Shown in pieces: positions 1-11,700 of a DNA stretch of 64,000 nt. The position numbers and the translations under genes are program-made. Positions within the stretch are counted from its first letter, which is position 1, and each line of letters opens with the position of its first letter. Source of the DNA: Nipponacmea schrenckii (Eukaryota; Mollusca; Gastropoda; Lottiidae); NCBI GenBank assembly GCA_030562195.1, contig CM060202.1, forward strand, positions 19,578,317 to 19,642,316. The letters run 5' to 3'. The notes under the pieces are model-generated. The model worked only from the letters and a program-made list of their open reading frames with translations, ran no database searches and was not told where the DNA came from.

Positions 1-1164
1 ATAGTAATAATAAACATTGTTATTTGTGATTTCTACACTAGATACAGGAACTGTAATTATAGTAATAATAAACATTGTTATTGGTGATTTCTACACTAGA
101 CACAGGAACTGTAATTAAAGTAATAATAAACATTGTTATTGGTTATTTCTACACTAGATACAGGAACTGTAATTATAGTAATAATAAACATTGTTATTGG
201 TGATTTCTACACTAGATACAGGAACTGTAATTATAGTAATAATAAACATTGTTATTGGTGATTTCTACACTAGACACAGGTACTGTAATTATAGTAATAA
301 TAAACATTGTTATTTCTATATTAGATACAGGAACTGTAATTATAGTAATAATAAACATTGTTATTGGTGATTTCTACACTATACACAGGTACTGTAATTA
401 TAATAATAATACACATTGTTATTGATGATTTCTATATTAGATACAGGAACTGTAATTATAGTAATAATATACATTGTTATTGGTGATTTCTACACTAGAT
501 ACAGGTACTGTAATTATAGTAATAATAAACATTGTTATTGGTGATTTCTACACTAGATACAGGTACTGTAATTATAGTAATAATAAACATTGTTATTGGT
601 GATTTCTACACTAGATACAGGTACTGTAATTATAGTAATAATAAACATTGTTATTGGTTATTTCTACACTAGATACAGGAATTTTAATTATAGTAATAAT
701 AAACATTGTTATTGGTGATTTCTACACTAGACACAGGAACTGTAATTAAAGTAATAATAAACATTGTTATTGGTTATTTCTACACTAGTCACAGGTACTG
801 TAATTATAGTAATAATAAACATTGTTATTTCTATATTAGATACAGGAACTGTAATTATAGTAATAATAAACATTGTTATTGGTGATTTCTATACTAGATA
901 CAGGAACTGTAATTATAGTAATAATAAACATTGTTATTGGTGATTTCTATACTAGATACAGGTACTGTAATTTAAGTAATAATAAACATTGTTATTGGTG
1001 ATTTCTATACTAGATACAGGAACTGTAATTATAGTAATAATAAACATTGTTATTGGTGATTTCTATACTAGATACAGGTACTGTAATCATAGTAATAATA
1101 AACATTGTTATTGGTGATTTCTATATTAGATACAGGTACTGTAATTATAGTAATAATAAACATT
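1..1164. repeat. 58-bp minisatellite array, about 20 copies
   Basis: Head-to-tail copies of a 58-bp AT-rich unit with cores aataataaacattgttatt and cactagatacagg. The window opens inside the array, so the true length is unknown. Units differ by single bases (aggaac/aggtac, ctacac/ctatac) and a few lack the ggtgattt segment. There are no spacers of unique sequence and no coding potential. Confidence 0.95.
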
Positions 1165-1267
1165 CTACCTCGTCATAGTCTACGTCACTACGCAGTCACG
1201 TGAGAAGCGCCAAAGCTGTAACCGTCAGTGTGCTCTTAGCTGTCGACCTGTATAGACGTCATAGACG

Positions 1268-2290
1268 TTGAAATCTGAGAATACTTCTTCGCAAGTAGGG
1301 AACAATTTTCTCAAGTATATTGAGACCAGTATGGACCATATCGCCCAATTTATGGGAACCATGAATGAGAAAAACGAAAGCTCCCGGAGGAATTTATTAT
1401 TCCCTAGAAGAAAGCCCGCCGTCGAGTGTCTGACACTTCCTCGGATGAGGCTGAGAAAGACTTTATTGCCATGACAAATGTTAATCGGCCTAAGTCCATT
1501 AAAGTTCACGATATTTCTGACTCAGATGATGAGGAAAATACGAACCGCTCCCAACTTGACGGAGGTCAAGGTGATGGGGGCGCCAGTAGTTTTGATAGTT
1601 TTCTTGACAACGTTGAAGACGAGTTACAACTTTGCTCCAAATCAGGACAGAAAATCAATGAAAAATTAGCCAAGTTTGTCACTAAACGATTCGAGACACG
1701 ACTATCATTCGACAAACTCAAAGAGCGAATTGATAAATACAGTATACCCCGTAATTGCGAAGGTGTTTATGTACCTGAGGTAAATTTACCAATTAAGTCG
1801 AAACTCAACCGTTTTTAATATACAGAGAACAATTGTTTCAGCAAGCTCTGCTGTCATTGAGTGTCTGGAATTAGTATCTTCAAATATGGTCTCTATGGAT
1901 AGTGCTCCTGAACTTGTTTCAAAACTCACAGATGCTGTGAGCATGTTGGGACATGCCAATTATGACATTTCTTTGAGAAGAAGAGAATATCTTCGGCCTT
2001 ACATTCAAGATGATTACAAACCATTATGTGGACAGATGGTTCCTGTAACCAAACTACTTTTTGGAGATGATCTACAAAAAGAAATGAAAGAAGTTCGTGA
2101 AACTAATTTGATAGCAAAAACTGTCAACAAATCTAAGGGAAATTACTCCTCCTACAACCATCATCGTTTTGACAATAGTAAAAGTCATCATGGTACCAGT
2201 GGTGGATACCAGAAATACCCTTTTCGCGAAAGAGGTCGGGGAAACTTCAAGAAGAAGAGCTATGCCCACAAACCAAAAAGCGAAAAATAG
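1268..2290 (+). pseudogene. DIRS-type gag, frameshifted and internally deleted
   Basis: Three pieces in different frames make up one gag: 1268-1474, 1426-1818 and 1886-2290. The second contains an acidic stretch rich in S, D and E, then FDKLKERIDKY and CEGVYVPEV, a conserved pair of blocks in DIRS gags. The third contains SMLGHANYDISLRRREY, KLLFGDDLQKEMKEV, and ends in an R/G/K-rich tail that is probably nucleic-acid binding. In intact relatives a longer segment separates the second and third pieces, so there is an internal deletion near 1815-1885 as well as a frame change near 1430-1470. The protein would package element RNA in particles. As it stands it cannot be translated whole. Confidence 0.65.
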
Positions 2291-2301
2291 ACGATGTATT
2301 A

Positions 2302-2563
2302 GAAGTGGTACGTATAGATTCGAATTTCATGCATTTACAAAATTATTTTATTGACAAAAAGTCACTGTTCAAAGGAGGCTCAATTTCACGCCACTTTGAT
2401 ATTTGGAATAACTTAACATCTGACCCTGAAATATTGGATATTGTTCAGGGTGCACATATACCGTTTGAGCATGTGCCAAAACAAAGGCACATTCCTTTTG
2501 ACATTAATTTCTCTGATACAGAATCAAACATAATAAATGTGCATCAAATGGCACCTATAAGTG
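2302..2563 (+). pseudogene. DIRS pol N-terminal remnant
   Basis: Just after gag, a frame reads FKGGSISRHFDIWNNLTSDP and PEILDIVQGAHIPF, which corresponds to the segment preceding the reverse transcriptase in DIRS pol proteins (a GG-hydrophobic-W-x-x-x-TSDPEIL pattern, then a phrase like IPF). The frame stays open to 2595, but the last dozen codons lie in unrelated sequence belonging to the inverted Ig-gene copy, so the element ends before its stop codon. No catalytic residues are included. Confidence 0.6.
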
Positions 2564-3090
2564 GAGCAAGAAATAAACAACCACGTTATTTATAGTAAAC
2601 TTAATCCCCTGTTTTTGACATGATCAGTTTGTTTCAGTAAACAAGATCATTAGAATCCTTTACATCTGAAATATTCTTATAGTAGCGTAATTAGACACAA
2701 TACAACGCTATTGGTGGAGTTAATGTTCAACTCACAGAAACTTACGATCATTGGCGAAGGTTGGGCCGCGTGGGGATAACGCTGTTAATGTATTCCTGAT
2801 CTCAAATATGTTATATCTTTTAATCCATATCTTACCGACTAATATGTTGTCTTATCTTTGCTAGTGATATTGAACTTTGAATTAGGTTAATAGTCCGAAA
2901 TAATATCTATACGCTCTAGATGTACAAAGCATGTGGACATAAAAAAAACTATTTACAATCTTCTAAGTTCAACCAGATCGGTACGATAGTAGTTGAGTCA
3001 TTGAACAACAAACTGGTTAACTTGTATCCGGTGACTGATTGAGGTGATCATTGTTTTCTAAAATTGAAGTTTGACATTTGATTGCATGTT
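2564..3090 (-). repeat. Inverted copy of an Ig-gene 3' end
   Basis: Read on the minus strand, this block matches the region 58150-58730 at the 3' end of Ig copy B, including the stretches ggcccaaccttcgcca, aacattaactccaccaatag and gattaagtttactataaa. It contains a terminal coding exon (3057 down to 3017) and the downstream UTR/flank. It is therefore a relic of another family member in the opposite orientation, cut on the left by the DIRS fragment and on the right by the assembly gap. Confidence 0.8.
3017..3057 (-). pseudogene. Terminal exon relic of an Ig-family gene
   Basis: On the minus strand an acceptor (aattttag) is followed by a 41-nt exon with two leading bases, 12 codons reading ENNDHL... 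and TAA. The equivalent exon of copy B at 58191-58231 reads ENNSHLQSVTGNK and stop. Length and phase agree, while the second half of the reading differs, as expected from compensating indels. Nothing else of this copy is visible because the gap begins 76 bases away. Confidence 0.55.
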
Positions 3091-3133
3091 TATTTTAGAC
3101 TTATTATCCTAAAAACGGGTTCCATTCTATTAT

Positions 3134-3633
3134 NNNNNNNNNNNNNNNNNNNNNNNNNNNNNNNNNNNNNNNNNNNNNNNNNNNNNNNNNNNNNNNNNNN
3201 NNNNNNNNNNNNNNNNNNNNNNNNNNNNNNNNNNNNNNNNNNNNNNNNNNNNNNNNNNNNNNNNNNNNNNNNNNNNNNNNNNNNNNNNNNNNNNNNNNNN
3301 NNNNNNNNNNNNNNNNNNNNNNNNNNNNNNNNNNNNNNNNNNNNNNNNNNNNNNNNNNNNNNNNNNNNNNNNNNNNNNNNNNNNNNNNNNNNNNNNNNNN
3401 NNNNNNNNNNNNNNNNNNNNNNNNNNNNNNNNNNNNNNNNNNNNNNNNNNNNNNNNNNNNNNNNNNNNNNNNNNNNNNNNNNNNNNNNNNNNNNNNNNNN
3501 NNNNNNNNNNNNNNNNNNNNNNNNNNNNNNNNNNNNNNNNNNNNNNNNNNNNNNNNNNNNNNNNNNNNNNNNNNNNNNNNNNNNNNNNNNNNNNNNNNNN
3601 NNNNNNNNNNNNNNNNNNNNNNNNNNNNNNNNN
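3134..3633. other. Assembly gap, 500 N
   Basis: Exactly 500 N, a conventional fixed-size scaffold gap. Its right edge emerges inside copies of the 29-bp splice-acceptor repeat, so the gap probably hides a tandem array like the one at 8715-12348. Confidence 0.99.
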
Positions 3634-3728
3634 TGTTCAAATGTATTTTTATTATATTTCAGTGTTCATGTTTATTTTTATAATATTTCAGTGTTCACGA
3701 CGAGAGATTGGTTTACTATTGGCGTTGT
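3634..3728 (+). pseudogene. Truncated copy of the repeat-acceptor/exon junction
   Basis: Two 29-bp repeat units ending tttcag are followed by tgttcacgacgagagattgg and the first ~38 bases of the exon found intact at 12349. Homology then stops abruptly at a tatatcag sequence. This is a broken duplicate of the 5' end of the glycosyltransferase-like exon. Confidence 0.8.
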
Positions 3729-4022
3729 TATATATCAGTATGATTAAGATCCAGGGATTCGTGCAGCCATAGACTCACATGTTTATATGCATATACATTC
3801 TTATGCAATAATCTTATTACCACAGGTAAATGTAACATTACACTTATTTATAGAATTGGGGGGGGGGGTAGTGCACTACTTTCGTTTTTCAAATTAATCA
3901 AACTAAATATCCCACCTCAAAACAAACACGATTCATAAACATTGTTATCAAAATATGTACTCTAGTAATTATCCCCCTTTCAATATATATTAGTGCTGCT
4001 TGATCTAATCATTTGGTATAGG
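3729..4022. repeat. Duplicated non-coding block, copy 1
   Basis: Starts tatatcagtatgattaagat and matches 6716-6945 almost base for base, through an aattggggg run, gtgcactactttcg and gctgcttgatctaatcattt to ggttaattg. Copy 1 carries about 65 extra bases (about 3905-3985) and a G homopolymer where copy 2 reads ggggcgaaag. No coding capacity was recognised. Confidence 0.8.
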
Positions 4023-4189
4023 TTAATTGACGTACATGTAATTAGGTCACTTTGTAACTATTTAGATAAGGCTTCATTAACGCCAAAATAATCTAAGTAT
4101 TTGAATGTTCTTTTGTTCTAATATTACGTCAATATATGGTTAATTGTCATTCACTTTATTTAGTTTTCTTTCTGATTCTATCGTTTATT

Positions 4190-4425
4190 CAACTTTATAT
4201 TATTATTTATTGTAAATAGTTTTCAGTATCCAAGTGTTTAAATATTATGTTTTTAATTGTCTTTCGTGTTATTTAGTTCTCTTTCTTTTCTATAATTTAT
4301 ACATTTTGTATTATTTATTTGTATATAATTCACGTTTCTGTATATGTATAAATGTTTGTATCTATGGGCCTTTGGCCTCTATACTGAAATAAACTATTAT
4401 TGTTATTATTATTATTATTATATAA
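4190..4425 (+). mobile_element. Probable LINE 3' tail with (ATT)n
   Basis: AT-rich sequence ends ctgaaataaactattattg then a run of attatt repeats. A polyadenylation-like aataaa directly before a trinucleotide tail is usual for the 3' end of CR1/Jockey-type LINEs. No coding part is attached, so the family cannot be named. Confidence 0.4.
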
Positions 4426-6266
4426 ATACAGTCATGTATCATCCTGTGTGTCTGCTATTAAATCTACAATATAAACTAGTACAATCTCGTCTATCATATA
4501 GTTAATGAACACCCACAACGCCAACTTGAAATGTGCAGCATACATTAATTGCTGTTGATCTTTCCAGTGAGGTCGGCACAAACATCTACAATTACAATTT
4601 GTTTACAAATATTATCTGTTTACACAATTTTGTTGCGTAGGATGAATATAGCTTTTATACAATTTTGATCCGCACGATTGGACTTTTTTTTTTTCATGCC
4701 AGCGCTTCCGACCTGAGACACAAGAGTTGAAGCCGGGGGGGGGGGTTTAATTCGAAGGTATTTTCTAGAACTATTTCAGGATAAAACTCAAAATCTTCGG
4801 ATTATTAAATTATCTATATATCACCGAGGCATCGTGGCCCTAATAAGAAAGATGCCTTTGGTTAATGTTTTCCATAGAAATTTTTTACTATTTTTTATTA
4901 TTACTAATTGCTTTGTAGTGCTTCACAATCCATAGAGCTTTAGTTATTATCGCTTATCACTAATCCTTGTAGTGCTAAATAATCGTATTCACTGTAAGCT
5001 TTATCTATTGTTATTAATTTGTTTATCACTAATCTTGGAGAGTTATAGATGTCAGCATTTACTATATATACATGTTATTCTGTTTCCTATTATCATTATT
5101 TTGCGCTTGATAAAGATTCCTGTATGTGAATTGAAACTTTGCAAATATTAAAGGAAGGAGTAGTATATCTATAATAGTGTTGTATTTTAACGTTTTACTT
5201 GCCTTTTAGTCTGTTACTAGCTGTGTTATAATGGTGGCCTTTGCCCAATCAGTGTGATTAACTGAATTACAGAATAAATGTTATTACCTCTCTCTCCCTC
5301 CTGCACTCCTCATGCTCCCCATGCTCCCCATGCTCCTCTGCGATTTATTGTGAAATGTTTTAAGGTCTTCAAAGCTGGTATCAGTTCAAGGCCCATTAGT
5401 AAGACAGATGATATATAAAACCACTGTGAATGCTAGGCCAAGCGCGACATTCTCCGACCACCCTATACTATACGTTGATGTCGTCGTATATCATAGAATA
5501 CTTTATCAATTTTCAATTCTTGAGCTGGGAACATGAATTTGAGTCGCAATATTAAGGTATGGGTTTTTCCTCTTTTTTTGCAGTTTTGTCAATTTATCAT
5601 AAAAAATAATTAGGTTACTCATTATTGCTTAGAATATTTTCTCCATATCATCTATTGTATTGCCCCTATGGGGTTGTTGCTGTAAGAAACTCACGAGAAT
5701 TCGAGAATTGTAACTAACATCCATTATTATTGTTATTTTACAAAATTGACCAATAAATCAGGTAACTACTTAAAGGTGGTTTCTCTTAGTTCCATGTATG
5801 CAAATGTTTGCTTAAGTTGACAACAAAATATAAGGAAAACCATTTTGCTAAAGTAATAACATGAGAGTTACCAACATGTATTTGACTATCCCTTTATAGT
5901 ATAAGTATAATTCTTTAACAAAATTTAGAAAAGAGCTGTGAGAACATCTCACAATGTTTAATCTTAGAGGTAATTTATTTCATTATTATAAAAGAAGAAC
6001 TGCCCCAAATGAATATTACGATACTTGTGAAGGACATTCTTCTCTTTATTTATTTTTTTCTTTCTATTTTTACATTATCCTAACTCTTATAAGACTTTTA
6101 TTACATATGTTTCTAAAACGAGTTTACAAGACAATGGTCTTTATACCAATTATTTAAGTAGTAATAACAAATATAGAAAAATAACACATAATTTCAGTAA
6201 ATTTCAGTAAATCAACTTACACTTTCAATTAATATAATAATAAATATCAGCTATGACTTCAAAATT
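4426..6266. other. Non-coding stretch, nothing recognised
   Basis: AT-rich DNA with a second G homopolymer at about 4736-4745, a short C/T-rich run near 5288-5340 containing repeats of catgctcccc, and scattered short ORFs without codon structure. No exon, RNA gene or element boundary was identified. Confidence 0.6.
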
Positions 6267-6267
6267 T

Positions 6268-6519
6268 CAAAATTTAATCACAAAGTAAAAAATAAGAGGC
6301 AAAAGATTGAAGAAAAGTCCAATTTGGAATCACACTAATTCATTTTCATGGTGAGAGCTGCGAGAGTTTTTAATGCTTTCTATTGTTAATTCCTCATGAA
6401 CTCCCTGGCCCCTACACTGGTGTATTTCTCAGCAGACAAGCACTGAACAATTATTGATTCCAAATTTGACTCTTCTTCAATCTTTTGCCTCTTATGTTTT
6501 ACTTTGTGTTTAAATTTTG
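6268..6519. mobile_element. MITE with ~64-bp terminal inverted repeats
   Basis: The left arm (6268-6332) contains cacaaagtaaaa, taagaggcaaaagattgaag and tttggaatca. The right arm (6456-6519) is its near-perfect reverse complement. The ~120-base centre is unrelated, without an ORF. Long imperfect TIRs around a short non-coding core indicate a non-autonomous DNA transposon or foldback element; the superfamily is not clear. Confidence 0.7.
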
Positions 6520-6715
6520 CCCGTTTGTTTGAAGCCAACGCCCAAGAAAAATCTGCAGGCCTTATCTTGTATTTATTACTACATCATTATTCTCATCACC
6601 CCAAATTGCTGATCAGTAAGTCATTTGGAATTAACTCGGTTAATAGACAATACCAACCAGATATTTAACGAATTTATTATGCTACACAATCACGACTTCC
6701 TGATTTGACGATTTC

Positions 6716-6945
6716 TATATCAGTATGATTAAGATCCAGGGATTCGTGCAGCCATAGACTCACATGTTTATATGCATATACATTCTTATGCAATACTCTT
6801 ATTACCACAGGTAAATGTAACATTACACTTATCTATAGAATTGGGGCGAAAGTGCACTACTTTCGTTTTTCAAATTAATCAAATAATAATAATAATATAT
6901 ATTAGTGCTGCTTGATCTAATCATTTGGTATAGGTTAATTGCCGA
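6716..6945. repeat. Duplicated non-coding block, copy 2
   Basis: Second copy of the block at 3729-4022, ending where the LINE fragment begins. A short (aat)n run at 6885-6896 replaces the ~65 extra bases of copy 1. Confidence 0.8.
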
Positions 6946-7865
6946 AAATAGTCCAATAACTTCAACTCATGACCAGGTAATGATGGCCTTACAAAGGAAT
7001 TTTATAGTTGGTTTTTGGCCATACATTGGCAAATATGTTCTCAATTCTTTGAATGAATCCTTCGAAAATAAATGTTTTTCGCAAGCACAAAGACAAACAA
7101 TAATAAAACTTTTACCAAAACCTGAATTAAAAACAAACAAACTTGAATTAACAAATTGGCGGCCCATCTCACTTATAAATGTGGATGTTAAAATTGCTAG
7201 TAAAATAGAGTCAAACAATTTCTCAGTAAATTAATACATGCTAACCAAACAGAATTTGTCCCAGGACGAAATATGAATGAAAAAACATACGAATTATAGA
7301 TGACTGTTTTACTTTGGCACAACAGAAATGAATTACAGGAATTTTACTGGCAATCGATTTTTTTTAAAGCCTATGATTCAATTTTTTCATATATATATGA
7401 TAAGGTCTCCAAAATACTTCGGTTTCAAAAAATATATTGAATTTAGAATGTGCAGTAATGAACAATGGTTTCACCACCAAATATTTCCCAATAGAAAGAG
7501 GTGTTCATCAAGGTGAGCCCATATCACCGGTTCTTTTCAATTTTGTCATCGAAACCCTCTGCCTATTTATTAGATATGATCTGAAATATAAAGGAATTGA
7601 ATTTGGTACTAAAACCCTTAAAATTATTGCATTCGCTGATGATCTTACGTGTTTAATGAAGGATTGTAAAACGACAAGACATTTACTAAAAGTAATGAAA
7701 CAATTTAAATTAATTTCTGGATTATCAATTAATCTTACAAAAACTGAAGCATTTAATCTAAATAGCAAGTGTCACACCCAAAATCATTATTTCAAATCTG
7801 ATCAAATCGAAATTTGGTGTTCAAGTTTTTTGATATCCATGGATGAAGTTTTTTTTATCAGATAA
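6905..7865 (+). pseudogene. LINE (L1/Tx1-like) reverse transcriptase remnant
   Basis: Frames 6905-7234 and 7437-7865, plus decayed sequence between, follow the order of an L1/Tx1-type RT. The phrases seen are FWPYIGKYVLNSLNESFE, IIKLLPKPE, NWRPISLINVDVKIASK, the FVPGRN and FKAYDSI equivalents in other frames (7255-7375), RGVHQGEPISPVLFNFVIE, the catalytic FADD motif near 7630, and GLSINLTKTEAF. The endonuclease, C-terminal domain and poly(A) tail are absent, and several frameshifts and stops separate the motifs. In an active element this enzyme primes reverse transcription at the nicked chromosomal target. Weakly similar sequence may continue to about 8050. Interestingly, it is the part that the LINE at 32218-34556 has lost. 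Confidence 0.8.
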
Positions 7866-8050
7866 ACCATAAACTATTTGATATGAGATATGTCCCTGTC
7901 CTTTTGGGGCTCGGTTTAATTGATATAATAGGACATCAAGCAAATTGGTATATACAAATTTTCTTCGTGTTAGCAAAATTATCATTAATACTCGAGACAA
8001 GTTTGAAAATATGCTGTTTACATCAATGTACACTGAATCAAACTAAATTT

Positions 8051-8714
8051 GGTTTTAAACGGTTAATTAAAACCAGGGTGTACTATATGTAATTGTTTAT
8101 TGAGCACAGTGTCATAGTTTCAGTGTAACGCCTATTGTTTATTGACCACAGTGATTTAGTTTAGGTCGATATACTTTTTGACAATAAGGTGGTAATGTAT
8201 ACCTTAATAGACATATTTTTGTAGAACGTGGTGTATGTTTTTCATGAATTTGAGCAAACAACTATTTCAACCTACGAATAATAATAAAGGGTTAATTTAT
8301 GATGACATATTTTTTTACAGTAGATGTACTATAATATATAATATACTGCAGTTACTATAGTCACTGAACCATACAGGACACTCTTTTCAATAACCTACAA
8401 AACAAACGTCGTCCTTTAGGATTATTTCGAATATATAGTATGGTTAGCTGTTATAAAACAACTTAAGTATTTCCACCCAAAAAATCTACCACCAGAAAAA
8501 TAGTTTAACCTTGCTATATTGGAAACTTTGATGTATTCACCTTAATTCTTTTAAAATAATAATAATAATAAAAACACATATTCACGGACAATCAATTCTT
8601 TTGAAGTAATGTTGACAATTAAGGACAATATAGAAATTGCTAACTATTCATGTCTTGATTTCCCTAAAATATATTCCAGGGTTTTGGAACGGTTGATAGT
8701 TCTAGTTATCAAAT
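8051..8714. other. Non-coding stretch before the 29-bp array
   Basis: AT-rich. Contains two imperfect copies of a ttgtttattga.cacagtg motif (8093-8160) and a short (aat)n run near 8556. The last ~90 bases run into the first degenerate repeat unit. No gene was recognised; an upstream exon for the gene at 12349 could lie here but no donor-bearing ORF stands out. Confidence 0.5.
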
Positions 8715-11700
8715 TCATTTTTATTATATTTCAGTTTTCATGTTTATTTTTATTATATTTCAGTTTTCATGTTTATTTTTATTATATTTCAGTGATCATG
8801 TTTATTTTTATTATATTTCTAGTGTTCATGTTTATTTTTATTATATTTCTAGTGTTCATGTTTATTTTATTATATTTCAGTGTTCATGTTTATTTTTATT
8901 ATATTTCAGTGTTCATGTTTATTTTTATTATATTTCAGTGTTCATGTTTATTTTTATTATATTTCAGTGTTCATGTTTATTTTTATTATATTTCAGTGTT
9001 CATGTTTATTTTTATTATATTTCAGTGTTCATGTTTATTTTTATTATATTTCAGTGTTTATGTTTATTTTATTATATTTCAGTGTTCATGTTTATTTTTA
9101 TTATATTTCAGTGTTCATGTTTCATTTTTATAATATTTCAGTGTTCATGTTTATTTTTATTATATTTCAGTGTTCATGTTTATTTTTATTATATTTCAGT
9201 GTTCATGTTTATTTTTATTATATTTCAGTGTTCATGTTTATTTTTATTATATTTCAGTGTTCATGTTTATTTTTATTATATTTCAGTGTTCATGTTTATT
9301 TTTATTATATTTCAGTGTTCAGTTTATTTTTATTATATTTCAGTGTTCATGTTTATTTTTATTATATTTCAGTGTTCATGTTTATTTTTATTATATTTCA
9401 GTGTTCATGTTTATTTTATTATATTTCAGTGTTCATGTTTATTTTTATTATATTTCAGTGTTCATGTTTATTTTTATTATATTTCAGTGTTCATGTTTAT
9501 TTTTATTATATTTCAGTGTTCATGTTTATTTTTATCATATTTCAGTGTTCATGTTTATTTTTATTATATTTCAGTGTTCATGTTTATTTTTATTATATTT
9601 CAGTGTTCATGTTTATTTTATTATATTTCAGTGTTCATGTTTATTTTTATTATATTTCAGTGTTCATGTTTATTTTTATTATATTTCAGTGTTCATGTTT
9701 ATTTTATTTATTTCAGTGTTCATGTTTATTTTTATTATATTTCAGTGTTCAGTTTATTTTTATTATATTTCAGTGTTCATGTTTATTTTTATTATATTTC
9801 AGTGTTCATGTTTATTTTTATTATATTTCAGTGTTCATGTTTATTTTTATTATATTTCAGTGTTCATGTTTATTTTTATTATATTTCTGTGTTCATGTTT
9901 ATTTTTATTATATTTCTGTGTTCATGTTTATTTTTATTATATTTCAGTGTTCATGTTTATTTTTATTATATTTCAGTGTTCACGTTTATTTCTATTATAT
10001 TTCAGTGTTCATGTTTATTTTTATTATATTTCAGTGTTCATGTTTATTTTTATTATATTTCAGTGTTCATGTTTATTTTTATAATTTCAGTGTTCATGTT
10101 TATTTTTATTATATTTCAGTGTTCATGTTTATTTTTATTATATTTCAGTGTTCATGTTTATTTTTATTATATTTCAGTGTTCATGTTTATTTTTATTATA
10201 TTTCAGTGTTCATGTTTATTTTTATTATATTTCAGTGTTCACGTTTATTTTTATTATATTTCAGATTTCATGTTTATTTTATTATATTTCAGTGTTCATA
10301 TTTATTTTTATTATATTTCAGTGTTCACGTTTATTTTTATTATATTTCTGTGTTCACGTTTATTTATATTATATTTCAGTGTTCATGTTTATTTTTATTA
10401 TATTTCAGTGTTCATGTTTATTTTTATTATATTTCAGTGTTCATGTTTATTTTTATTATATTTCTGTGTTCATGTTATTTATTTTTATTATATTTCAGTG
10501 TTCATGTTTATTTTTATTATATTTCAGTGTTCACGTTTATTTTTATTATATTTCAGTGTTCACGTTTATTTTATTATATTTCAGTGTTCACGTTTATTTT
10601 TATTATATTTCAGTGTTCACGTTTATTTTATTATATTTCAGTGTTCACGTTTATTTTTATTATATTTCAGTGTTCATGTTTAGTTTTATTATATTTCAGT
10701 GTTCACGTTTATTTTTATTATATTTCAGTGTTCATGTTTATTTTTATTATATTTCTGTGTTCATGTTTATTTTTATTATATTTCAGTGTTCACGTTTATT
10801 TTTATTATATTTCAGTGTTCATGTTTATTTTTATTATATTTCAGTGTTCATGTTTATTTTTATTATATTTCAGTGTTCATGTTTATTTTTATTATATTTC
10901 AGTGTTCATGTTTATTTTATTATATTTCAGTGTTCATGTTTATTTTTATTATATTTCAGTGTTCATGTTTATTTTTATTATATTTCTGTGTTCATGTTTA
11001 TTTTTATTATATTTCAGTGTTCAGTTTATTTTTATTATATTTCAGTGTTTATGTTTATTTTTATTATATTTCAGTGTTTATGTTTATTTTTATTATATTT
11101 CAGTTTCATGTTTATTTTTATTATATTTCAGTGTTCACGTTTATTTTATTATATTTCAGTGTTCATGTTTTATTTTTATTATATTTCAGTGTTCATGTTT
11201 ATTTTTATTATATTTCAGTGTTCATGTTTATTTTTATTATATTTCTGTGTTTATGTTTATTTTTATTATATTTCTGTGTTTATGTTTATTTTTATTATAT
11301 TTCAGTGTTCAGTTTATTTTTATTATATTTCAGTGTTCATGTTTATTTTTATTATATTTCAGTGTTCATGTTTATTTTTATTATATTTCAGTGTTCATGT
11401 TTATTTTTATTATATTTCAGTGTTCATGTTTATTTTTATTATATTTCAGTGTTCATGTTTTTTTTTATTATATTTCAGTGTTCAGTTTATTTTTATTATA
11501 TTTCAGTGTTTATGTTTATTTTTATTATATTTCAGTGTTCATGTTTATTTTTATTATATTTCAGTGTTCATGTTTATTTTTATTATATTTCAGTGTTCAT
11601 GTTTATTTTTATTATATTTCAGTGTTCATGTTTATTTTTATTATATTTCAGTGTTCATGTTTATTTTTATTATATTTCAGTGTTCACGTTTATTTTTATT

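Larger units (their letters stand above)
1180..2563 (+). mobile_element. DIRS-like retroelement fragment, gag plus start of pol
   Basis: The coding pieces here have the layout of invertebrate DIRS (tyrosine-recombinase) retroelements: a serine/aspartate-rich gag N-terminus, the KLKERIDKY..NCEGVYVPEV block, the SMLGHANYDISLRRREYL block, an LFGDDL motif and a basic C-terminus, followed by the opening of pol. The right edge near 2563 is where sequence becomes the reverse complement of the Ig-gene 3' end around 58.15-58.73 kb, so the element is truncated in pol. No RT core, RNase H or recombinase remains and no terminal repeats were recognised. The left edge against the minisatellite is approximate. 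Confidence 0.7.

Noticed and set aside
3082..3747. ORFs running through the 500-N gap
   Set aside because: The translated length is made of unknown bases and has no support.
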